DNA of 64,000 nucleotides from PVC group bacterium (GTDB lineage: Bacteria; Verrucomicrobiota; Kiritimatiellia; UBA8416). The DNA is taken from contig PXBF01000068.1 of the NCBI GenBank assembly GCA_003567005.1, positions 76,392 through 140,391 on the forward strand, written 5' to 3'. A model generated the notes under the pieces. The model saw only the letters and a program-made list of their open reading frames with translations, ran no database searches and was not told where the DNA came from. Shown here in pieces: positions 55,220 through 64,000 of the stretch. The position numbers were made by a program, and so were the translations under genes. Every line of letters starts with the position of its first letter. Position 1 is the first letter of the stretch.

Positions 55220-57976
55220 ATGCAGCTCATTCGCGTATTATCATCAGCCGTCCTCACACTTGTTCTCGCTTCGTTCTTGCATGCTGCCCCCCCCGACCTC
55301 ACCAAAGGAGAAGAACCAACAAACGACGTCACGATAAACCTAGGCCCTACCGGAATGCGCGGCTGGGTCTACCAGAAGCCCCGTGCGAGCGCGATCACGG
55401 CAGAAAGCAGACAAATTCTCATAACATCCGTAGATGCAAACGCACCTGCAGATGGCATCTTGCAAGAAGGCGATATTATCTTGGGCGCTCGCGGTGGCGC
55501 AATGATTCCTTCCCCCTTTGAAAAGGATGCAAGACGCAGTTTCGGCCTTGCCATTGCTGAAGCAGAAGCAAGCCGTGAAGCCACCCTACGACTCCTCCGC
55601 TGGCGCGATGGGTCGGTTTCCACCGTACAACTCAAACTCGAACATCTCGGGGCCTATGCCCCAACAGCACCCTATGACTGCGAAAAATCTGCCGCAATCC
55701 TAGCGAATGGCTTGCAACACATGTACGATCATCACATCAAAGATATTGCACCAAACGCAAATTGGCGCCGCAAATTCAATGCGATAACCATGTTGCTATC
55801 GGATGATCGGGCACATGCAAGAACACTACGAGATATGGTAAGAGGTCTCGTCCCCGATGAACGGACGCGACGTGTAATGATGGACGATGAACGCGATGCC
55901 TCGAGGATGATTACCTGGGAACGCGGATATACACTTGTGCTAATGGCAGAATACTACCTGGCAACAGGAGATGAATATGTGCTCCCCGGCATTGAAGCAT
56001 ACGCCGTCAATATCGCCAAAAACCAGAGCCACTTTGGAACCCTCGGCCATATTTTTGCCGATCGTAGCCCGGACGGTTCCCCGGGACCGATGGGCGGCGT
56101 ATATGGCGCCGTTAACCAAACCGCTCTTACCTGTTTTCAAGGGCTCGTGCTCGCTAAAGCCTGTGGTCTCAACAACCCGGAAATCCCGCAAGCCATCGAG
56201 CGTACAAGTATCTTTTTCGGCTCTTACGCTGGCAAATCCCCCATACCCTATGGAGAACATGCCCCCTCTGGACAATCCCACGAAAACAATGGCACCAGCG
56301 GACAAGCCGCACTGGCACTTGCCCGCTCTCCGGGCCGCACCGAAGAAGCGTACTTCTTTGCTAAAATGGCGACGGCAGCTCCGCGAGAACGCGAAAGAGG
56401 GCACACCGGCGCATGGTGGAACTATATGTGGGCCCCATTAGGCGCAGCCGTTGGTGGAGAAGAAGCCGCTATGCTGCATTTTAGAGAAATTGCATGGCAC
56501 CTAGACCTTGCAAGAGACTGGCAGGGCGGTTTCCAGTATGATAACTTAAACGGGGAAGGCCCCACCGGAAACTCCCACTACCATGGTCTGGAAATGGCAA
56601 CCCCTGCCCTGCTACTATATGGACTTCCGCTCAAACGCCTACATATTGCAGGTGCCAGCCCGAATCCACACACGCAACTAGACCGCAATATGCTGCGGGA
56701 AATCCAACAAAAAATGCATTATGAAGCAGACGCAAGATCGACAAGCGAACTGCTACAAGACCTCGGAAGCTGGTCACCAAAAGTGCGCGGTGCCGCTGCT
56801 CAGGCATTATCCGAACGCGATGGAAACGACGAGTTGCTCTCGCAGTTACATAATCTGGCTCAGGACACATCGCTTTCCAGAAACGTGCGTGCCGGGGCAT
56901 GCCACGCCCTCGGTCATATCAGACATAATGCTTCCGCAACAGTGCTGGCGAACCTGTTGACCGATACCGACGCATTTGTGCGGTTCAGAGCATCAGAGGC
57001 ATTGCGTCTGTTTCCAGATCAGCTGCGCTTATCGGTTGTGGATGAAGCCTTGCATGCAGCTGCAGCCATGGCACGCCCCACCTTTCCTGCCCCACCCGAC
57101 GATCCATTACAATTCGCCCATGGAAGCCTGGGTACCCTACTCTTCTATGCTGGGAGCGCATATGGACCAAGAGGTGTCCTCCAGAACCAGGGCATCGTTG
57201 ATATCGACAGGGAACTCCTCTATCCAGCAATCAGAGCAATCGCGCAGACTCCCGTGGGATTTCACCGTAGCTGCCTCTCGCATATCTTCAGCGAACACCT
57301 TACCGAAGAAGACGTGAAAGCTCTCGCCGATGCCATCATAGAAGCCATCGTCACACGATCACCATCCGACCGCATGTTCAGTAATGGTATCCGCCAACAT
57401 GGTGTCACCGCCTTTTATAAATACGGGGTCGCCGAAGGTGTCCCTGCATGTATGCAATTCTTGGCAGACGAAGTAGGGGGCCGCCGGCGAGGCCCGATTG
57501 ATAAACTAGGAAAGTTCGGCCCTGCCGTACGGACCATTGAACCAGATCCCCAAGTTGTTGCGTTTTTACAACCGTATGTCGAAGATCAGGAAACAAGACC
57601 AAACGCACGCAAAGCGATCGACAGCATTAACGCAGATACGCAACCGATGACGCTGACCCCCTTGAAATCAATCGAATCCCTGCAAGCGGAAAGCACCAAT
57701 CTCACAATGTCTGCAGCCGCAACTAGACTGCTTGTACGAGCCAAAGATTATGCCAGAGGGGATACGACATTCACATGGCGCACAAAAAATGGCCCCGGCA
57801 ATGCCAGATTCACAGAGGTGCAACCAGTCCGACACAGTGAAAATCGCATCGCTTCCGCATCTATTACAAAGGTTGAATTGCCAGCCATTGCCGGATCATA
57901 CGTACTGGAGGTAACCATGTCTGATTCGCGTGGATTTACCGAAGTTTCTGAAACGATAACCCTAACGGTGCATTAG
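55220..57976 (+). CDS. Secreted PDZ- and HEAT-repeat protein (DUF6288-like)
   Basis: 918 residues. Signal peptide MQLIRVLSSAVLTLVLASFL with cleavage after LHA. A PDZ-like domain follows at ~45-135 (ILITSVDANAPADGILQEGD), then an alpha/alpha-barrel-like region with conserved motifs such as GGVYGAVNQTALTCFQGL and SGQSHENNGTSGQAALAL. Residues ~550-690 contain HEAT-like repeats (VRGAAAQALSERDGNDELL, VRAGACHALGHI, VRFRASEALRLF). The last ~85 residues are an Ig/PKD-like beta domain. I recall this architecture from PVC bacteria as DUF6288. The role may be polysaccharide or protein processing in the periplasm; not determined. Divergent from lacZ, followed by deoB. Confidence 0.72.
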   Translation: MQLIRVLSSAVLTLVLASFLHAAPPDLTKGEEPTNDVTINLGPTGMRGWVYQKPRASAITAESRQILITSVDANAPADGILQEGDIILGARGGAMIPSPFEKDARRSFGLAIAEAEASREATLRLLRWRDGSVSTVQLKLEHLGAYAPTAPYDCEKSAAILANGLQHMYDHHIKDIAPNANWRRKFNAITMLLSDDRAHARTLRDMVRGLVPDERTRRVMMDDERDASRMITWERGYTLVLMAEYYLATGDEYVLPGIEAYAVNIAKNQSHFGTLGHIFADRSPDGSPGPMGGVYGAVNQTALTCFQGLVLAKACGLNNPEIPQAIERTSIFFGSYAGKSPIPYGEHAPSGQSHENNGTSGQAALALARSPGRTEEAYFFAKMATAAPRERERGHTGAWWNYMWAPLGAAVGGEEAAMLHFREIAWHLDLARDWQGGFQYDNLNGEGPTGNSHYHGLEMATPALLLYGLPLKRLHIAGASPNPHTQLDRNMLREIQQKMHYEADARSTSELLQDLGSWSPKVRGAAAQALSERDGNDELLSQLHNLAQDTSLSRNVRAGACHALGHIRHNASATVLANLLTDTDAFVRFRASEALRLFPDQLRLSVVDEALHAAAAMARPTFPAPPDDPLQFAHGSLGTLLFYAGSAYGPRGVLQNQGIVDIDRELLYPAIRAIAQTPVGFHRSCLSHIFSEHLTEEDVKALADAIIEAIVTRSPSDRMFSNGIRQHGVTAFYKYGVAEGVPACMQFLADEVGGRRRGPIDKLGKFGPAVRTIEPDPQVVAFLQPYVEDQETRPNARKAIDSINADTQPMTLTPLKSIESLQAESTNLTMSAAATRLLVRAKDYARGDTTFTWRTKNGPGNARFTEVQPVRHSENRIASASITKVELPAIAGSYVLEVTMSDSRGFTEVSETITLTVH

Positions 57977-58003
57977 CCCGTGGCAGCACATACAATAGAC
58001 AGC

Positions 58004-59194
58004 ATGAAAACATATTTGATTGTACTCGACTCTGTTGGCATTGGGGCAGCACCGGATGCTGCAGATTATGGCGACGCTGGAGCAAGCACATTGGCACACA
58101 CAGCGCAAAGCGTGGGCAAGCTAGACCTACCCACCCTGCAATCCCTTGGTCTCGGGAACATTCCGCCCCACACCGATGCCAAGGAAATCACAGGCGTACC
58201 TAGCGTAACCACGCCACGAGCAGCTTTCGGCGCCATGCAGGAACGCTCCGTAGGAAAAGATACAACCACCGGACACTGGGAAATTGCGGGCCTTGAATTA
58301 TCCAAAGGTCTTGCTCTCTTTCCACCAGGGCCGCCATCCTTTCCTGCTGATTTGCTCTCAGATATCGAAAAGCATACCGGGCGCAAACTCATTGGCAACA
58401 AAGCAGCAAGCGGAACCGCGATCATTGACGAACTGGGAGAGGAGCACATGCGCACGGGAGCGCTAATCGCCTACACAAGCGCGGACTCCGTGTTCCAGGT
58501 CGCTGCACATGAAGAAGTCGTACCGCTGGATGAACTATATGCTGCTTGTGCGTTCATCAGGAACAAATGCAACCCACTCGCTGTTGGCCGTGTCATTGCA
58601 CGCCCTTTCCGCGGAGAACCGGGAAACTTTCAACGTACCAATCATCGACGGGACTTTTCCCTGCCAGTACCGGAAAAAACCATCATCACGCATCTCGTAG
58701 AACATGCAAAACATGTAACACTGGTAGGGAAACTGGATGACATTTTCCCGGGAACGGGTTTTCAGGAAAGCTTCCATAGCGAAAACAACCCCGACGCAAT
58801 GCGCGCCGTCATGGAGCTGGCCAAGCGCCCCCCCTTGGATAAAGACGAACTGTATTTTATCAATTTCATCGATTTCGATATGCGCTTCGGACACCGCCGC
58901 GACCCTGCAGGCTACGCCGCCGCACTCGAAAAAACAGATGCGTTTCTTGCCGAGTTGCTACCTATGTTGAGATCAGATGATTGCCTCATCATTACCGCAG
59001 ACCATGGCAACGACCCCACGCATACCGGCTCCGACCACACGCGCGAATATGTACCCTTGCTTGTATACGGTGAAAAAATAAAGGCCGCTAACCTGGGTAT
59101 ATGCGATGGCTTTTTCAACATAGCCCAATCCATCGCAACCTGGTTCAACGTCCCCCCCATGCCGCGTGGCGAAAACTTCATTCGCAAACGCTAA
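58004..59194 (+). CDS. deoB: Phosphopentomutase
   Basis: Alkaline-phosphatase-fold enzyme converting (deoxy)ribose 1-phosphate to the 5-phosphate. IVLDSVGIGAAPDAADYGD, GKDTTTGHWEIAGL, FPADLLSDIEKHTGRKLIGN and ITADHGNDPTHTGSDHTREY carry the metal ligands and phosphate-binding Thr. 396 residues is normal. The ATG MKTYLIV was chosen over a GTG eight codons upstream; neither has a ribosome-binding site. TACAAT lies 7 bp before the ATG, so it may be another leaderless case, but no good -35 was found. Confidence 0.94.
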   Translation: MKTYLIVLDSVGIGAAPDAADYGDAGASTLAHTAQSVGKLDLPTLQSLGLGNIPPHTDAKEITGVPSVTTPRAAFGAMQERSVGKDTTTGHWEIAGLELSKGLALFPPGPPSFPADLLSDIEKHTGRKLIGNKAASGTAIIDELGEEHMRTGALIAYTSADSVFQVAAHEEVVPLDELYAACAFIRNKCNPLAVGRVIARPFRGEPGNFQRTNHRRDFSLPVPEKTIITHLVEHAKHVTLVGKLDDIFPGTGFQESFHSENNPDAMRAVMELAKRPPLDKDELYFINFIDFDMRFGHRRDPAGYAAALEKTDAFLAELLPMLRSDDCLIITADHGNDPTHTGSDHTREYVPLLVYGEKIKAANLGICDGFFNIAQSIATWFNVPPMPRGENFIRKR

Positions 59195-59227
59195 CCCATT
59201 CTACGCACAGACAAATCCAAAACGAAA

Positions 59228-60253
59228 TCAACCGGAAACCTCAACCATCGCCTTGATCACACCGTCTCCATAACAAGCCACCAGATCAAAAGCTTCAGAC
59301 GTCTGATCTAAGGAAAACCGATGCGTGATGAGTGCTTCAAGCCCAGCAGCACCTGAAGCAATCATGTTCAATGCAGCCTCGGCACACTGATTCTGACGCC
59401 GTACATGGAAAATGGATATTTCCTTGCGGCGCAACTTGCTGATATCCATCGACACGCGATCCCCCTCGGGAATGCCGGTAATGACCAATTTGCCGCCGGG
59501 CCCAATCAAGTCTACAGCCTGATCCAACGCATCCGGCTTGCCCGAACATTCAAAAATGGCTGCCATACCAAGAGGAACTTGGTCGACCAAGGCACTGGGT
59601 CGCCCCGTCCAACAAGCGCCCAGCCGATCTGCCATATCCCGGCGTGCGGCGATAGGATCAGTCACATACACTTGGTCGGCACCAGCCTGACGCAAGACCG
59701 CAAGTGTGCAAAGGCCAATCGGGCCAGCCCCTAACACAGCAATGGGAACCCCCTTCTCGATATCGATCGAATTGCGAACCGAGTGAATGGCCACAGATAA
59801 CGGCTCAGCTAACGCAAGCTTTTCCGGCGATATGGAATCCGAAACCTTCAAAGCATTGGCAGCGGGAATTACGATTTTCTCGCACATACACCCTTGCAAT
59901 TCACCTGCTGAACTTAGAAAGGCAATCTGTCTGCATGTATGATAACGTCCTTTTTGACACTGATCACACCTGCCACAATGCATAGCGGGTTCAATCATCA
60001 CGCGATTCCCAACTTGTAGACCTTCAACGTCAGCCCCTACCGCAAGTACCATCCCTGCCGCCTCATGGCCAGGTATGAAAGGATAGACAACCTTCCGCGA
60101 ACCAATCCCTCCCTCCACATAATGATGTACATCCGAACCACAGATGCCAACCGCATGCACCTGAATCATAACCTCACCTTTACCCGGTGGATCCGGATCC
60201 GGCACATCCGCCACGCGAATCGCACGAATACCTGTCAATTGTGCAGCCAACAT
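59228..60253 (-). CDS. Zinc-dependent medium-chain dehydrogenase, sorbitol/polyol dehydrogenase type
   Basis: 341 residues. Zinc ligands in VGICGSDVHHYVEGGIG and FIPGHEAAGMVLAVG, and the structural cysteine cluster CGRCDQCQKGRYHTC. NAD loop is VLGAGPIGLCTLAVL. The order GHEAAG...EPAMHCGRC matches sorbitol/xylitol/threonine-type dehydrogenases; substrate is uncertain. The chosen ATG has AAGGGGGTTGAA upstream. Divergent from dapL across 153 bp; convergent with deoB. Confidence 0.9.
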   Translation of the reverse strand: MLAAQLTGIRAIRVADVPDPDPPGKGEVMIQVHAVGICGSDVHHYVEGGIGSRKVVYPFIPGHEAAGMVLAVGADVEGLQVGNRVMIEPAMHCGRCDQCQKGRYHTCRQIAFLSSAGELQGCMCEKIVIPAANALKVSDSISPEKLALAEPLSVAIHSVRNSIDIEKGVPIAVLGAGPIGLCTLAVLRQAGADQVYVTDPIAARRDMADRLGACWTGRPSALVDQVPLGMAAIFECSGKPDALDQAVDLIGPGGKLVITGIPEGDRVSMDISKLRRKEISIFHVRRQNQCAEAALNMIASGAAGLEALITHRFSLDQTSEAFDLVACYGDGVIKAMVEVSG

Positions 60254-60308
60254 TTCAACCCCCTTAAATCGGAACAAATAACCAAATTCGATGCATGTCC
60301 AGTTTGTT

Positions 60309-60336
60309 TTGACAGTATTCTATCGCAAACTATGAT
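60309..60336 (+). promoter_or_regulatory. Putative strong promoter of dapL
   Basis: TTGACA, a 16-bp spacer and TATGAT (6 and 5 of 6 consensus bases). The leader would be about 65 nt. Confidence 0.65.
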
Positions 60337-60406
60337 AGTACGTCCAATGCAACATGCACGAAATCCCAGTAGGAAAAAAGGATAAGCAAAGAGAAAGTAA
60401 AAGAAT

Positions 60407-61633
60407 ATGATCTTGGCAAACGAAAATTTTTTGAAGCTGCAAGCTTCTTATTTATTCTCAGATATTGCAAAACGTGTGTCTACATTCCAAAAACAGCATC
60501 CCAATACGGAAGTCATCAAGTTAGGGATTGGAGATGTTACATCCCCTCTCCCACAAGCATGCATCGAGGCCTTTCATGCTGCCATTGATGAAATGGCCAC
60601 AGCTTCGAGCTTTCGCGGATATGGCCCCGAGCAAGGATATGCATTTCTCAGACAGGCAATTGTTGATGGCGACTTCAAACCTCGCGGTGTAGATCTTGAT
60701 GCCGACGAGATTTTTGTCAGCGACGGAGCCAAGTGCGATTCCGGTAACTTTCAAGAACTATTTTCACAGGAGATTCGGATTGCAGTTCCCGACCCCGTTT
60801 ATCCCGTCTATGTGGATACCAATGTGATGGCAGGAAGAACCGGTTGCTTCGAAGATGGCGCCTATACCGGACTCGTATACCTAGCATGTACACCGGATAA
60901 TCATTATCTGCCAGCCTTGCCGGAGGATGAGGTTGATCTCATCTATCTTTGCTTCCCGAACAACCCCACCGGAGCCGTCGCAGATCGAGACACATTGCGC
61001 CAATGGGTAGAATATGCGCAAGAACATAAAGCATTGATTTTATTCGATGCCGCATACGAAGCCTTCATCCGTGACCCAGCCATACCACGTTCCATTTATG
61101 AAATAGAAGGAGCCAAAGAAGTCGCGGTAGAATTTCGCAGTTTCTCCAAAACGGCAGGTTTCACCGGAACGCGATGCGCATATACAGTCGTACCCAAAGC
61201 ATGTAGCGTCTATACAGCAAACGGAGAACCCATCGATTTACACGCCTTATGGAACCGTCGGCATTGCACAAAGTTCAACGGCGTTTCTTACCCGGTTCAA
61301 CGCGCCGCAGAAGCAGTATATAGCGAAACAGGACAAGCCCAAGTCAAGGCACAAGTGGATGCATATATGCAAAATGCCCAATTAATTCGCACAGTCATTC
61401 AAGATGCAGGGCTGCAACATGTAGGAGGCAAACATTCTCCCTACATCTGGGTATACACTGGCACCGACTCATGGACGTTTTTCGACCGTATCCTCAAAGA
61501 GGCAGGTGTTGTAACAACACCAGGAGTTGGGTTCGGAAGCTGCGGCGAGGGGCACATCCGTATTAGTGCATTCAATAGTAAAAACAATGTCGAACGCGCT
61601 ATGGAACGGATTCGCCCCGGGTTACTACCATAA
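60407..61633 (+). CDS. dapL: LL-diaminopimelate aminotransferase
   Basis: PLP enzyme making LL-diaminopimelate directly from tetrahydrodipicolinate, bypassing the acylation steps of lysine and peptidoglycan synthesis; the route is used by Chlamydiae, plants and some anaerobes. [61 protein letters not shown] and the Schiff-base lysine in [17 protein letters not shown] are diagnostic. 408 residues is normal. The ATG follows a purine-rich leader. panD lies 87 bp downstream on the same strand. Confidence 0.95.
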   Translation: MILANENFLKLQASYLFSDIAKRVSTFQKQHPNTEVIKLGIGDVTSPLPQACIEAFHAAIDEMATASSFRGYGPEQGYAFLRQAIVDGDFKPRGVDLDADEIFVSDGAKCDSGNFQELFSQEIRIAVPDPVYPVYVDTNVMAGRTGCFEDGAYTGLVYLACTPDNHYLPALPEDEVDLIYLCFPNNPTGAVADRDTLRQWVEYAQEHKALILFDAAYEAFIRDPAIPRSIYEIEGAKEVAVEFRSFSKTAGFTGTRCAYTVVPKACSVYTANGEPIDLHALWNRRHCTKFNGVSYPVQRAAEAVYSETGQAQVKAQVDAYMQNAQLIRTVIQDAGLQHVGGKHSPYIWVYTGTDSWTFFDRILKEAGVVTTPGVGFGSCGEGHIRISAFNSKNNVERAMERIRPGLLP

Positions 61634-61720
61634 CCAAAGAAATAGATTATACGACAAATGTAGGAACCTCCACCATTCAGTCGTTTTACGATAAAATCCC
61701 GATAAAGCAGGATATACAAA

Positions 61721-62089
61721 ATGTTGATTACACTTCTCAAATCAAAATTACATCAGGCACGCGTCACCTCCTGTGAGCTGGAGTACAATGGTAGCATGAC
61801 CATTGACCGTGATCTCATGGATATGGTGAAAATACTCCCTTATGAAAAAATTCTAGTGTCCAACTTGGCAAATGGAGAGCGTTTTGAAACATATGCGATT
61901 GAAGCACCAAGAGGGAGCCGAATCATTTGCCTGAATGGGGCAACAGCCCATAAAGGCAAAAAAGGCGACCGGCTTATCATTTTTGCCTTTGGCCATTTTC
62001 AGCCGGATGAAGTCGCAGCCCACAATCCGCTGGTCGCCGTCTTAGACGAAGACAATCAGGCAACGATGCATACGCCACAAGCAGAATAA
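61721..62089 (+). CDS. panD: Aspartate 1-decarboxylase precursor
   Basis: Makes beta-alanine for pantothenate and CoA. It is a pyruvoyl enzyme that self-cleaves at Gly24-Ser25 in LEYNGSMTIDRDLM. ANGERFETYAIEAPRGSR, ICLNGATAHKGKKGDRLIIF and the ending match the family. 122 residues is typical. AGGA lies 10 bp before the ATG. panB and panC are not in the window. Confidence 0.95.
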   Translation: MLITLLKSKLHQARVTSCELEYNGSMTIDRDLMDMVKILPYEKILVSNLANGERFETYAIEAPRGSRIICLNGATAHKGKKGDRLIIFAFGHFQPDEVAAHNPLVAVLDEDNQATMHTPQAE

Positions 62090-62108
62090 CCAATCCCATC
62101 AAAAAAAC

Positions 62109-63053
62109 TTAGGGCTTTCCGTCCCAATTATCCCACCAAGAGCGGAATAATCGCCATTGCTGCTCCGTGTGAGCACGTTGGCTACCTGTGAGGCAATCCC
62201 ACCGATTGAAATGGTGTTCATACTCTGGATTTCCTTCCAGCACCATCAAATACTTGTAATACAATACAAGATCAGGCCCTTCGTCAAATTGCGATAATAC
62301 GTACAGCGCTTCACGCAATTCCAATGCCAAACGACGCGCCATAACATCGCCAGTGGCGGCCTTACGCGCCAATGAAATGAAATACAGGACTTCCTTGGGA
62401 AATGCATTGCCCACGCCTGTAATCGCACCTTGCGCACCACATTTGACAAAACCATGGTAGACTTCCGTATCTACCCCGACAATCAACATGAGATTTTGAT
62501 TGCCCGAGGTGATTTTTTCGGCAGCATACGTCAAGGCCTCTGCCCCACCAAACTCTTTGAACCCTACCAGTTGCGGATAACGATCATGCAACGAAAAAAA
62601 CAAATTTTCTCGTGTCTGAAAACCATAATACGGACTATTGTAAATGACGGCAGGCAAATCTTGCCCGGCTTCCAAAATCGCAGCAAAATGATCCCCTTGC
62701 GCTTGCGGCGAGCTTGTGCGCGAAAGCAACCGTGGAATCACCATGAGCCCGGCTGCACCCACCTCTTTGGCATGCGCAGCATGTGCGGCAGCTAGCTTTG
62801 TATTCTGTGCACCGGTTCCAACCACAACCGGCACACCAGCCGCAACAAGGCGAGATACCCCCTCTTGACGCTGCTCCTCCGTCAGCAAAGGCCAATCCCC
62901 CATGGAACCACAATAGACAACGCCGCGCATACCTTGCTCGACAAGCTCCTGCCCTTTGCGCACCATATCATCATACAAGATGTTCCCCTTATCATCACAT
63001 GGGGTCATCAAAGCCGGCATGCAGCCACTAAAAATATCTCGATTAATATGCAT
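62109..63053 (-). CDS. DapA-family lyase or deaminase, probably of hydroxyproline or sugar-acid catabolism
   Basis: 314 residues, class I lyase barrel: FSGCMPALMTPCDDKGNILY, VYCGSMGDWPLLTEEQR, VIYNSPYYGFQTR with the catalytic Tyr, and the Schiff-base Lys in LVGFKEFGGAEAL. From memory, close relatives lie in trans-4-hydroxyproline clusters beside ketoglutarate-semialdehyde dehydrogenases, where such enzymes deaminate pyrroline-hydroxycarboxylate. The neighbour here is that dehydrogenase. True DapA is less likely because the active-site context differs. A keto-deoxy-glucarate dehydratase is the alternative. Confidence 0.8.
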   Translation of the reverse strand: MHINRDIFSGCMPALMTPCDDKGNILYDDMVRKGQELVEQGMRGVVYCGSMGDWPLLTEEQRQEGVSRLVAAGVPVVVGTGAQNTKLAAAHAAHAKEVGAAGLMVIPRLLSRTSSPQAQGDHFAAILEAGQDLPAVIYNSPYYGFQTRENLFFSLHDRYPQLVGFKEFGGAEALTYAAEKITSGNQNLMLIVGVDTEVYHGFVKCGAQGAITGVGNAFPKEVLYFISLARKAATGDVMARRLALELREALYVLSQFDEGPDLVLYYKYLMVLEGNPEYEHHFNRWDCLTGSQRAHTEQQWRLFRSWWDNWDGKP

Positions 63054-63062
63054 CTATACCCG

Positions 63063-64000
63063 CTAACCATTTATATTCATGTAACAACGCAGCATGTCCG
63101 GCAACCGCTCCGGGCGCACGTTGTCATAACAAGCTAAACGCGTGAATCGACGTAATGCAGCCGGTATACCGACTGCCGTAAAATGCGGATGCCCTGTCGC
63201 CGGAAAAGGCCCACCATGATTCATTGCCGGACTGACCGCCACACCGGTTGGCATTTTATCGTTGAGCAACCGCCCAACAAGCGGTCGTAATGCCTTCGCA
63301 ACCGACGGATAAGACGGATCGTCCCGCCCATCCTTCGCCGAATAGATACAACCGGTAAGGTTGCCCTCACAACACCCAATCAGCGCAGCGAGCTGAGCCA
63401 CATCATCAGCAATCACCGCCAACGTCGCATTCCCAAACGCTTCCGTCTGCAATACTTCCGGATCGGCCATAAACCGCTCCCCCGAGACACGCAGTAACGT
63501 GTTGGACCAAGCATAGCCCTCACGTGCCGCTGGACGATTTCCGCATACAACTTCCGCCCCGGCCCGCTTCAGCGCTTCAATGCCCGCAACCAGACCTTCT
63601 TGCGTTCCCTTACTTAACAACGTGCCACATGGCTGCTCATCATAACGAGCCGCCAACCGATCCAGAAAAGCATTCGTTGTACTACCCGCAACCAAAAAGA
63701 CAATGCCAGGGTTCGTGCAAAATTGCCCCGTACCCATAAGCGCACTGGTCACCAACTCATCTAGGACTTCGTCGCCACGCTCTTCCAAAGCACCAGGCAA
63801 AATCACGACCGGATTTACACTGGACATTTCCAGATAAATAGGTTTACCAACAGAATCGGCGGATGCCTTAAGTGCCATTCCCGCTGTACGTGATCCCGTG
63901 AAGGCGGCTGCACCCACGCGGGAATCCCGCACCAGGCGTTCTCCATCGGCTCGGCGAATGCCGAAAAACAACTGCACGGTTCCTTTCGGCATACCCGTTA
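63063..64000 (-). CDS. Alpha-ketoglutarate semialdehyde (2,5-dioxovalerate) dehydrogenase, N-terminus outside window
   Basis: Only the C-terminal ~312 codons are visible; the frame is open to the window edge. The catalytic Glu lies in YLEMSSVNPVVILP and the catalytic Cys in MGTGQFCTNPGIV. VAAFTGSRTAG-like residues precede them (AAAFTGSRTAG), and the end NHGGPFPATGHPHFTAVG fits this aldehyde dehydrogenase branch, which lacks the usual Gly-rich C-terminal motif. Product would be 2-oxoglutarate. 9 bp upstream of the DapA-like gene, so one operon. Confidence 0.88.
   Translation of the reverse strand, partial: TGMPKGTVQLFFGIRRADGERLVRDSRVGAAAFTGSRTAGMALKASADSVGKPIYLEMSSVNPVVILPGALEERGDEVLDELVTSALMGTGQFCTNPGIVFLVAGSTTNAFLDRLAARYDEQPCGTLLSKGTQEGLVAGIEALKRAGAEVVCGNRPAAREGYAWSNTLLRVSGERFMADPEVLQTEAFGNATLAVIADDVAQLAALIGCCEGNLTGCIYSAKDGRDDPSYPSVAKALRPLVGRLLNDKMPTGVAVSPAMNHGGPFPATGHPHFTAVGIPAALRRFTRLACYDNVRPERLPDMLRCYMNING

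Overview
The window reads as chromosomal DNA of a Gram-negative, probably strictly or facultatively anaerobic bacterium, most likely of the PVC superphylum (Kiritimatiellota / Verrucomicrobia subdivision 5 / Lentisphaerae-like). This is inferred from gene content only: a Kdo transferase (lipopolysaccharide), an LL-diaminopimelate aminotransferase, a lysine-rich histone H1/Hc1-like protein, a large secreted PDZ-HEAT protein of the kind common in PVC genomes, a class I (anaerobe-type) hybrid cluster protein, and an RpiB-GlyA fusion. No rRNA or tRNA gene, CRISPR array, insertion sequence or prophage was seen.

Layout. 1-2742 (minus): a truncated membrane-anchored protein, biotin carboxylase, and a CysG-like precorrin-2 dehydrogenase with a decayed methyltransferase tail. 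2951-10876 (plus): a nucleotide-sugar and envelope-glycan block: nucleotide-sugar 6-dehydrogenase, UDP-uronate-type epimerase, a sugar kinase fused to a GalU-like pyrophosphorylase, APS kinase, dTDP-glucose 4,6-dehydratase, a polyprenyl-phosphate glycosyltransferase and a UbiA/DPPR-synthase-like enzyme. 11036-14575 is dnaE. 14821-25236 (minus) holds housekeeping genes: trpS-scpA-scpB-tyrA-aroA-cmk (a tight operon with overlapping genes), argJ and argB, and a GAF-containing PtsP. 25532-27555 is a cupin-hcp pair behind an FNR/HcpR-type operator. 27662-30617 (minus) is a mevalonate-pathway operon. 30951-34499 (plus) has an SDR epimerase, a methyltransferase and recN.

34528-42062 mixes an envelope coiled-coil protein with a tiny lipoprotein, a receiver-only response regulator, and a minus-strand operon of waaA, purD, LMW phosphatase, rpiB-glyA and a metallophosphatase. 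42231-49935 has a small conserved-looking protein, TolQ/TolR-like proteins with an unknown third partner, the histone-like gene, an AI-2E family permease, and GspF/GspE. 50040-51757 is a two-gene signalling pair: a cobalamin-binding protein with the Wx9EH photoreceptor signature and a PAS/Cys-cluster protein. 51854-57976 has a divergent LacZ and a secreted PDZ-HEAT protein. 58004-64000 carries deoB, a polyol dehydrogenase, dapL, panD, and a DapA-like lyase next to a ketoglutarate-semialdehyde dehydrogenase that suggests hydroxyproline or sugar-acid catabolism.

The most interesting points are: (1) the CarH-like B12 sensor pair; (2) the kinase-pyrophosphorylase fusion inside a UDP-sugar operon; (3) the RpiB-GlyA fusion; (4) at least three genes (rfbB, recN, gspE) with no Shine-Dalgarno sequence whose best promoter has an 18-bp spacer and places the -10 hexamer 5-8 bp before the start codon, suggesting leaderless transcripts; and (5) small genes such as the 51-residue lipoprotein. 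All functions are inferred from motifs read by eye; no database search was possible.
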